Source: SIG480 sp045537045 (GTDB taxonomy: Bacteria > Bacillota > Clostridia > Oscillospirales > JAAYXM01). From it: a DNA stretch of 64,000 bases. The stretch spans positions 8,321 to 72,320 of the forward strand of contig JAZSOS010000008.1 in the NCBI GenBank assembly GCA_045537045.1, read 5' to 3'. The translations under genes and the position numbers were made by a program. Below, in pieces: positions 58,038 to 64,000 of the stretch; within the stretch, counting starts at the first letter, position 1, and every line of letters begins with the position of its first letter. The notes under the pieces are model-generated. The model saw only the letters and a program-made list of their open reading frames with translations, did not search any database and was not told the DNA's origin.

Positions 58038-58835
58038 ATGAACCTATGCAAAATAGAGGAGAACGTAAGAAATGCTTCTCCGCTTATCCACTGCATTACA
58101 AACCCTATCTCAATAAATCAATGCGCAAATGCGCTACTCGCGCTAGGCGCACGCCCCATTATGGCAGAGCACCCACGCGAGGTGCGTGAGATTACAGAAA
58201 CAGCCTCCGCGCTTATGCTTAATCTCGGCAACATCACCGATGCACGCATGGAGTCTATCAAAATCTCTTCAGCGGCAGCTGCAGAAAACCATATTCCGAC
58301 AATTTTAGACCTTGTCGGCATCTCATGTTCAGAAATGCGGAGAGTCTTTGCGCTTGATATAGCCGAACAATACCGCCCCGCCGTGATAAAAGGAAACTTC
58401 TCTGAAATCCGCGCGATGTATGATTTTTCCTACTCTGCGTCGGGCGTTGATGCGGAGAAAAGCCTCCCTCTTACGGGTATTGCGGAAATCTCAGCAAACC
58501 TCGCCCTCAAACACGATTGCACCGTCATTGCAAGCGGAAAAAAGGATATAGTCACGGACGGGAAACACACAGTCCTTGTAAAAAACGGATGTGCGCAGCT
58601 TTCACAGGTAACTGGGACAGGCTGTATGCTCGGTGCGATATGTGCTGTCTTTCTCCCTTTTTCTTCTCCGTTTGATGCAGCGGTCAGTGCCTGCGCAGTT
58701 CTTGGTATCTGCGGGGAATTATCACAGACAGAAAAGGGTAACGGAAGCTTTTTGGTAAATCTTATGGACAACATTGGAACTCTTACCGGAAACGATATTG
58801 AAAAACACATAAAAACGGAGGAGCTCGCGATATGA
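58038..58835 (+). CDS. thiM: Hydroxyethylthiazole kinase
   Basis: 265 aa. Phosphorylates salvaged hydroxyethylthiazole. The H-C-I-T-N start, the N-L-G-N-I segment, K-G-N-F-S-E and the anion-hole motif V-T-G-T-G-C-M-L-G with the catalytic cysteine are intact. Two bases after thiW, AAAGGAG upstream; overlaps thiE by ATGA. Confidence 0.95.
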   Translation: MNLCKIEENVRNASPLIHCITNPISINQCANALLALGARPIMAEHPREVREITETASALMLNLGNITDARMESIKISSAAAAENHIPTILDLVGISCSEMRRVFALDIAEQYRPAVIKGNFSEIRAMYDFSYSASGVDAEKSLPLTGIAEISANLALKHDCTVIASGKKDIVTDGKHTVLVKNGCAQLSQVTGTGCMLGAICAVFLPFSSPFDAAVSACAVLGICGELSQTEKGNGSFLVNLMDNIGTLTGNDIEKHIKTEELAI

Positions 58836-59458
58836 AAAACTTTGACAGCACGCTCTATTTTATAACTGACAGCACGGGATACTCCGAGGCTGAATTTCTT
58901 GAAAGATGTGAAGCCGCCTTACGCGGAGGCGTTACGCTCGTTCAGATACGTGAAAAAGAAAAAAGCACGCGCAAATATATTGCGCTTACCGAAAAGCTGC
59001 ATACGCTTTGTCGAAAATACAACGTCCCTCTTATTGTGGATGACAGAATTGACGTTGCTATGGCTGTTGGTGCAGAGGGCGTTCACCTCGGTCAAAGTGA
59101 TATGCCAGTAAAAATGGCGAGAAAAATCCTCGGCGACAGCGTAATCATCGGTGCAACGGCAAAGACGGTAGAGCAGGCGCAGAAAGCATATGAGCAGGGC
59201 GCGGATTACCTCGGCGTTGGCGCAATTTACCCGACAACAACCAAGGTCAAAACCGTTCTCACCTCACGCGAAACCCTCAAGGATATATGCAACGTCGTTC
59301 CGATTCCCGTTAACGCGATAGGCGGACTGAACAAGGATAATATTGATATTCTACGCGGTATTCCGATTGCCGGAATATGCGCGGTCTCCGCCATAATGAA
59401 AGCGGAGAATCCGGAGACTTCGGCACGCGAGCTTCTGGAAAAATTCAAATCGCTGTAA
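58832..59458 (+). CDS. thiE: Thiamine-phosphate synthase
   Basis: 208 aa. Joins the phosphorylated pyrimidine and thiazole to thiamine phosphate. V-Q-I-R-E-K near residue 35, D-D-R-I-D-V-A, V-H-L-G-Q-S-D, G-A-T-A-K-T, Y-L-G-V-G-A-I-Y-P-T-T-T-K and G-G-L-N are all typical of the barrel. Followed by an 80-base gap with a small hairpin (GCGGCAGA/TCTGCCGC) before thiD. Confidence 0.95.
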   Translation: MKNFDSTLYFITDSTGYSEAEFLERCEAALRGGVTLVQIREKEKSTRKYIALTEKLHTLCRKYNVPLIVDDRIDVAMAVGAEGVHLGQSDMPVKMARKILGDSVIIGATAKTVEQAQKAYEQGADYLGVGAIYPTTTKVKTVLTSRETLKDICNVVPIPVNAIGGLNKDNIDILRGIPIAGICAVSAIMKAENPETSARELLEKFKSL

Positions 59459-59555
59459 ATGCAACCTTGCATTTGCATATATAAGCGGCAGACCGGGGGC
59501 ACCACTCTCTGCCGCTATACAAAATTAATGCTGAAATTTGAAAGGAGAAATCACA

Positions 59556-60362
59556 ATGAGAACAGCATTGACAATCGCGGGAAGTGATTCTTGCGGAGGC
59601 GCCGGAATCCAGGCAGACATCAAAACAATGACGATGAACGGTGTTTATGCTATGAGCGCAATATGCGCGCTGACAGCACAAAACACAACCGGCGTTACAG
59701 GTATTTCGGAGGTCTCCCCGGACTTTTTACGCGCACAGCTTGACGCTGTGTTTGACGACATTTTCCCCGATGCCGTAAAAATCGGCATGGTATCGTCTGC
59801 CGGACTTATTGAAGTAATTGCAGACGTACTTTCCTCCCGCCACGCGAAAAACATTGTTCTTGACCCTGTTATGATCTCAACCAGCGGTTCACGGCTCTTG
59901 CAGGAGGATGCCGTAAGCACGCTGACAGAAAAGCTTCTTCCTCTTGCAGATATCATAACGCCAAACATTCCGGAGGCGGAAATCCTTTCAGGAATGAAGA
60001 TTGAAACAGCCGGAGATATGAAAGCCGCGGCACAGAGAATAGGCTCAGAGTACAGCTGTTGCGTACTTCTTAAAGGCGGTCACAGCGTAAATGACGCAAA
60101 TGACCTCTTGTACTCTGCCGGCTCATTTACGTGGTTTGAGGGAAAGAGAATAGAAAATCCAAACACCCACGGCACAGGATGCACTCTTTCCTCGGCAATC
60201 GCGGCAAATCTTGCAAAAGGTTTCTCGCTCGGCGAATCGGTTACTCGCGCAAAAAACTACATTTCCGGTGCGCTTTCAGCAATGCTTGATTTAGGGCGCG
60301 GCAGCGGTCCTCTCGACCATACATTCAATCTCACAGGCGAATTTGCAAGGGAGGCAATCTGA
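59556..60362 (+). CDS. thiD: Hydroxymethylpyrimidine (phosphate) kinase
   Basis: 268 aa. Phosphorylates HMP twice to HMP-PP. A-G-S-D-S-C-G-G-A-G-I-Q-A-D-I-K start, D-P-V-M-I-S-T-S-G, N-P-N-T-H-G-T-G-C-T-L-S-S-A with the catalytic cysteine. Start at ATG 59556 with AGGAGA; the frame open from 59538 precedes the site. Confidence 0.95.
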   Translation: MRTALTIAGSDSCGGAGIQADIKTMTMNGVYAMSAICALTAQNTTGVTGISEVSPDFLRAQLDAVFDDIFPDAVKIGMVSSAGLIEVIADVLSSRHAKNIVLDPVMISTSGSRLLQEDAVSTLTEKLLPLADIITPNIPEAEILSGMKIETAGDMKAAAQRIGSEYSCCVLLKGGHSVNDANDLLYSAGSFTWFEGKRIENPNTHGTGCTLSSAIAANLAKGFSLGESVTRAKNYISGALSAMLDLGRGSGPLDHTFNLTGEFAREAI

Positions 60363-60363
60363 T

Positions 60364-61536
60364 ATGAACGAAAAACGTACATCTGTATTTGAAAACGGCC
60401 TTATCTGGTTTGGTGCCGCGGTATCCCTTGCCGAAATCCTTACCGGTACATATCTGGCCCCGCTCGGCTTTTCCAAAGGGCTTCTTGCCATCATCCTCGG
60501 ACACATAGTCGGCTGTGCGCTTCTTTTTTCCGCCGGACTTATCGGCGGCAGGGAGAGAAAAAGCTCTATGGAGACCGTGAAAATGAGCTTCGGCAGACGC
60601 GGTGCACTTATCTTTGCTGTTTTGAATATCCTCCAGCTTGTCGGCTGGACGGCAATTATGATATACGACGGCGCACTTTCCGCTGACGGGGTTTTAGGCA
60701 TCGGTCACGCATTCTGGAGCATAATTATCGGAGCTCTTATTATTGTGTGGATACTTGTAGGTATCAAAAGCCTCGGCAAAATAAATACTGTTGCAATGAC
60801 CTTGCTGTTTATCCTGACCGTAATCCTCAGCTTTATCATATTCCGCGGAAATGCAGCACCTGCTCTTCCATCCGACAGCATAAGCTTCGGTGCGGCAGTC
60901 GAGCTTTCCATTGCGATGCCGCTTTCCTGGCTTCCTCTTATCTCAGACTACACGCGCGAAGCAAAGCATCCGGTGCGCGCAACTGCCGCAAGCGCGCTTA
61001 CCTACGGCATTGTAAGCTCGTGGATGTATATAATCGGTATGGCTGCCGCGCTCTTCACGGGAGAGAGCGACATCGCCCTCATAATGATGAAGACAGGTCT
61101 TGGAACAGTCGGGCTTCTTATCATCGTTTTTTCGACCGTCACGACAACCTTTCTCGACGCGTATTCCGCAGGTGTATCAAGCGAAACTCTGTCAACTAAA
61201 ATAAACGACAAGTGGATTGCTGTCGGAACGACAGTTCTTGGAATATTAGGCTCAATTTTCCTCCCGCTCCACGACATCACCGATTTTCTTTATCTCATCG
61301 GCTCGGTTTTTGCCCCGATGATTGCAATTCAGATTACAGACTACTTTATCCTTAAAAACAACATTTCCAGACACCGTTTCGGAATTTCCAACCTTTTTGT
61401 ATGGATTTTCGGTTTTGCGGTATACCAATTTCTTATGAAATGTGATATTATTATAGGGAGCACCCTTCCGGATATGGTGATAACATCACTGCTTTGTGTA
61501 GCGGTAAATAAAATAAAAAGGATTTTGAAAAAATGA
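60364..61536 (+). CDS. cytX: HMP permease CytX
   Basis: 390 aa, about eleven or twelve helices of the NCS1 nucleobase transporter family. The W-F-G-A-A-V-S-L-A-E-I-L-T-G-T-Y start and P-L-S-W-L-P-L-I-S-D-Y-T-R are typical of CytX, which imports the pyrimidine half of thiamine. ATG 60364, nine bases after GGGAGG, directly after the thiD stop; a TTG 21 bases upstream lies before the site. Confidence 0.92.
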   Translation: MNEKRTSVFENGLIWFGAAVSLAEILTGTYLAPLGFSKGLLAIILGHIVGCALLFSAGLIGGRERKSSMETVKMSFGRRGALIFAVLNILQLVGWTAIMIYDGALSADGVLGIGHAFWSIIIGALIIVWILVGIKSLGKINTVAMTLLFILTVILSFIIFRGNAAPALPSDSISFGAAVELSIAMPLSWLPLISDYTREAKHPVRATAASALTYGIVSSWMYIIGMAAALFTGESDIALIMMKTGLGTVGLLIIVFSTVTTTFLDAYSAGVSSETLSTKINDKWIAVGTTVLGILGSIFLPLHDITDFLYLIGSVFAPMIAIQITDYFILKNNISRHRFGISNLFVWIFGFAVYQFLMKCDIIIGSTLPDMVITSLLCVAVNKIKRILKK

Positions 61537-62156
61537 AACGTTGTGTAATCATCGGCGGCACGGACATCGGAAACTATGACGTTATCCGCACATATCTCCG
61601 CGACGGAGACTTTAATATCTTCTGCGACAGCGGGCTCTATCACAAGGAAAAGCTCGGAATTCCCGCGCATCTCATTGTCGGCGACTTTGATTCTCATCCG
61701 CGTCCTGAAACAGAAACGGAAATAATCGCCCTGCCGCGCGAAAAAGACGATACGGATACCGTCTACGCCGTTAAAGAAGCTCTTTCGCGAGGATTTTCGA
61801 ACTTTCTTCTTATCGGCGTATGCGGCGGAAGGCTTGACCATACACTTGGCAATGTGTCAATTCTTTTGATGCTTCACTCTGCCGGAAAGAGCGCACTTAT
61901 TGCAGACGATTTTTCCGAAATGGAAATCGTGGGCAATGAAGTAAAATACATTGATGACGGCTTTCCGTATTTCTCGCTTATCAACATCGACGGAACATGC
62001 CGCGGTGTATATGAAAAAAACGCCAAATTCCCGCTTGAAAACGCGGAAATCAGCGCTGAATATCAGTACGGAATAAGCAACGAACCCCTCCCCGGAAAAA
62101 CCGCCGAGGTCTGCGTGAAAGACGGCAGGGCGTTGCTTGTTAAAGTGCGAAGATAA
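61533..62156 (+). CDS. thiN: Thiamine diphosphokinase
   Basis: 207 aa. Turns thiamine into the cofactor TPP. The V-G-D-F-D-S-H-P, K-D-D-T-D-T-V-Y-A-V and G-G-R-L-D-H-T-L-G-N motifs of the N-terminal catalytic domain are intact, followed by a small beta domain. Overlaps cytX by ATGA. Last gene of the operon; with kinase and synthase it can make TPP from the two imported halves or from thiamine. Confidence 0.94.
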   Translation: MKRCVIIGGTDIGNYDVIRTYLRDGDFNIFCDSGLYHKEKLGIPAHLIVGDFDSHPRPETETEIIALPREKDDTDTVYAVKEALSRGFSNFLLIGVCGGRLDHTLGNVSILLMLHSAGKSALIADDFSEMEIVGNEVKYIDDGFPYFSLINIDGTCRGVYEKNAKFPLENAEISAEYQYGISNEPLPGKTAEVCVKDGRALLVKVRR

Positions 62157-62163
62157 ATAAACT

Positions 62164-62199
62164 TCCCGCCCGGGTGCATATGCACACCGGGCGGATTTC
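62164..62199. terminator. Hairpin between thiN and lysC
   Basis: CCGCCCGG/CCGGGCGG with an inner GTGCATATGCAC-type stem; converging genes on both sides share it. Confidence 0.7.
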
Positions 62200-62216
62200 T
62201 GTTTGCTTCTTACCTA

Positions 62217-63419
62217 TTAAAAGAACTTGTCGTGGACTGCACGCATTGCACGCTCGGAATCATCCTTTGCAATGAGAACAGAAACCTTGATTTCGCTTGT
62301 GGAAATCATATCAATGTTTACGTTTGCAGCAGCAAGTGCCTCGAACATCATTGCAGCAACGCCGGGGTTGTTTACCATACCTGCGCCGACGATGGAAAGC
62401 TTGCAGAGGTCCTCGCGAACCTTGATATCCTCAAAGCCAATGCTTGCCTTGTTCTCTTCAAGAACCTTCTTAGCAAGCTCAATTGAAGAGCTGGGAACAG
62501 TGAAAGCGATATCCTTTGCATCGTTTCTGCCGGTTGACTGAAGGATGATATCAACGTTTACACCCTTGTTTGCGAGAGTTGAGAATACCTTGTAAGCAAT
62601 GCCGGGAGCATCTGCCATATTTACGAGAGAAATCTGCGCTACATCCATATCGCGTGCAACGCCGCTAACATTCATTTTTTCCACTTTGTGTGCCTCCTTA
62701 ATTTTTGTGCCCGGGTTACGGGTAAAGCTGGAGATAACCTCCATATCAACATTGAAGCGCTTGCCCATCTCAACGGAACGGTTATGAAGAACCTGTGCAC
62801 CGAGGGATGCAAGCTCAAGCATTTCGTCATAAGTAATCCCGTTAAGCTTTTTAGCACCTTTTACAATTCTCGGGTCAGCAGTATAAACGCCGTCAACATC
62901 TGTATAAATTTCGCATTTGTCAGCGTGGATTGCAGATGCAATAGCAACAGCAGATGTATCACTTCCGCCTCTGCCGAGAGTTGTTATGTCGTCATAGCGG
63001 TTAATCCCCTGAAAACCTGCAACAATAACGATTTTCTTCTGGTCAATTTCCGCCAAAAGTCTTTCTGTGTCGATTTTATCAATGCGGGCGTTACTGTAAT
63101 TTGAATTTGTTCTAAAGCCCGCCTGCCAGCCTGTTAATGAAATAACAGGGCATCCAAGCTTTTCAATAGCCATAGCCAAAAGAGCAATGGAAATCTGCTC
63201 ACCGCTTGAGAGGAGCATATCCATTTCACGCTTTGACGCATTGGCATTAATTTCCTTCGCCTTATCAATAAGGTCGTCTGTTGTGTCGCCCTGTGCACTG
63301 ACAACAACCACAACGGAGTTCCCCGCTTTGTAGGTGTCAACAACTCGTGATGCAACATTCATAACCTTTGCCGCATCAGCAACAGAGCTTCCGCCGAATT
63401 TCTGAACAATAATGGACAA
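62217..63419 (-). CDS. lysC: Aspartate kinase
   Basis: 400 aa. First step of lysine, threonine and methionine synthesis. V-Q-K-F-G-G-S-S-V start, the kinase part with F-Q-G and T-L-G-R-G-G-S-D-T-S-A-V, then two ACT domains (from about 260) for feedback control. TTG 63419, eight bases after AGGAGG; the next ATG would remove the K-F-G-G-S motif. One base separates it from the thrB stop, so thrB-lysC form a unit. No leader can be judged because thrB continues out of the window. Confidence 0.95.
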   Translation of the reverse strand: MSIIVQKFGGSSVADAAKVMNVASRVVDTYKAGNSVVVVVSAQGDTTDDLIDKAKEINANASKREMDMLLSSGEQISIALLAMAIEKLGCPVISLTGWQAGFRTNSNYSNARIDKIDTERLLAEIDQKKIVIVAGFQGINRYDDITTLGRGGSDTSAVAIASAIHADKCEIYTDVDGVYTADPRIVKGAKKLNGITYDEMLELASLGAQVLHNRSVEMGKRFNVDMEVISSFTRNPGTKIKEAHKVEKMNVSGVARDMDVAQISLVNMADAPGIAYKVFSTLANKGVNVDIILQSTGRNDAKDIAFTVPSSSIELAKKVLEENKASIGFEDIKVREDLCKLSIVGAGMVNNPGVAAMMFEALAAANVNIDMISTSEIKVSVLIAKDDSERAMRAVHDKFF

Positions 63420-63420
63420 T

Positions 63421-64000
63421 TTAAAAACCTCCTAAAATAACCGCACCCTCATTATCAGCTTTAAGAATATTCAGGTGCCAATTTTTCATTTTTTTATTCA
63501 AAACAGGATTGACTTTTTCGGAAAACGCCGAGGAACGGCCGTTTAAAATTCCGATAATGGTTGGTCCTGCTCCGCTTAAATAAACCCCAAGGGCTTTGTT
63601 GTTATAACACAAATCAAATATCTCAGCCATACCGGGGATAAACTTCTTCCGATAGCTTTGATGAAGTCTGTCACCCATAGATGTCCTTATATTTTCATAT
63701 TTCCCCGAAATAATGCTTGCGGTCAGCAAAGCACTTCGCGAAAGATTAAAAACCGCATCACGATGCAAAACCTTTTCGGGAAGAGCCGCTCTTGATTTTT
63801 TCGTCTGAAGAAAAAAATCAGGAATAAATGCAGCAAATTTCAAATCATCTTTAATGGGGGTTGAAATATAGTTAATCTTATTCTTCGAGGGAACGTTTAC
63901 GCAAAATCCGCCGAAAACCGCGGGAGTTACATTATCGCCGTGCCCCTCAATCTCCGCCGCCATATTCAAAATATCCTCTTTGGAAAATGGGTTATCCAAA
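63421..64000 (-). CDS. thrB: Homoserine kinase, C-terminal part (cut by window end)
   Basis: 193 codons seen; the start lies beyond 64000. GHMP kinase family: the E-G-H-G-D-N-V-T-P-A-V-F-G-G segment, I-P-D-F-x-L-x-T, and the C-terminal Y-L-S-G-A-G-P-T-I motif match homoserine kinase, which phosphorylates homoserine for threonine synthesis. The N-terminal P-x3-G-L-G-S-S-A loop is outside the window. Pairs with lysC downstream. Confidence 0.9.
   Translation of the reverse strand, partial: LDNPFSKEDILNMAAEIEGHGDNVTPAVFGGFCVNVPSKNKINYISTPIKDDLKFAAFIPDFFLQTKKSRAALPEKVLHRDAVFNLSRSALLTASIISGKYENIRTSMGDRLHQSYRKKFIPGMAEIFDLCYNNKALGVYLSGAGPTIIGILNGRSSAFSEKVNPVLNKKMKNWHLNILKADNEGAVILGGF

Overview
The window looks like a chromosomal stretch of an anaerobic, spore-forming Clostridia bacterium (Firmicutes), most like the uncultured gut Oscillospiraceae/Ruminococcaceae relatives. 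The signs are: an oxygen-sensitive class III ribonucleotide reductase, the spore protease Gpr and a SipL-like spore coat protein, AddAB instead of RecBCD, a TrpR-family HisR regulator, ECF-type vitamin transporters, strong AGGAGG ribosome binding sites and frequent TTG/GTG starts. The housekeeping part has moderate GC. Several short stretches (about 0.7-2.5, 23.5-27.9 and 38.4-41.5 kb) are clearly AT-richer and carry unrecognised genes, so they read as accessory islands.

Layout. 0-2.6 kb: a minus-strand unit with a secreted matrixin-like zinc protease, a membrane-anchored protein and a lipoprotein, then a gene-poor stretch with a tiny peptide unit, a leftover of a type I toxin-antitoxin locus and a block of hairpins. 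2.8-5.1 kb: queT-galU-metal-binding lipoprotein. 5.1-6.3 kb: rpsF-ssb-rpsR. 6.5-10.6 kb: ppa, proA, a DUF1540 protein, an ABC exporter. 10.6-15.2 kb: tRNA-Leu, a hairpin array, and a NrdR-controlled nrdG/nrdD/trxB block in which NrdD carries its own redoxin domain. 15.3-23.3 kb: topB, a phosphatase and an esterase, gpr and rpsT (divergent), uxaC, degV. 23.3-27.9 kb: palindromic repeat, RHH regulator, three membrane proteins, and a 395-aa orphan preceded by five phased 11-bp repeats.

27.9-38.2 kb: a complete histidine operon hisR-Z-G-D-C-B-H-A-F-IE followed by an amino-acid ABC transporter; both promoters hold a similar palindrome, the likely HisR operator. 38.3-41.5 kb: tRNA-Ala whose 12-bp 3' end is repeated 3.1 kb downstream, bracketing a four-gene zinc-ribbon/membrane cluster, a small integrated element. 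41.6-45.2 kb: uxuA, serC-serA. 45.2-54.0 kb: addB-addA, hflX-yigZ. 54.1-54.4 kb: tRNA-Leu and tRNA-fMet. 55-56.9 kb: sipL and a 277-bp MITE-like element. 57.0-62.2 kb: a thiamine salvage operon thiW-thiM-thiE-thiD-cytX-thiN behind a full TPP riboswitch plus a second, truncated TPP-like aptamer. 62.2-64 kb: thrB (cut by the window end) and lysC.

The most interesting items are the truncated TPP-like element with three competing copies of one pairing strand in front of thiW, the tRNA-Ala-bounded element, the phased 11-bp repeats, the heptamer-separated hairpin array after tRNA-Leu, the orphan antitoxin-like RNA and the NrdD-redoxin fusion. All functional statements rest on reading the sequence and on family knowledge; no database search was run.
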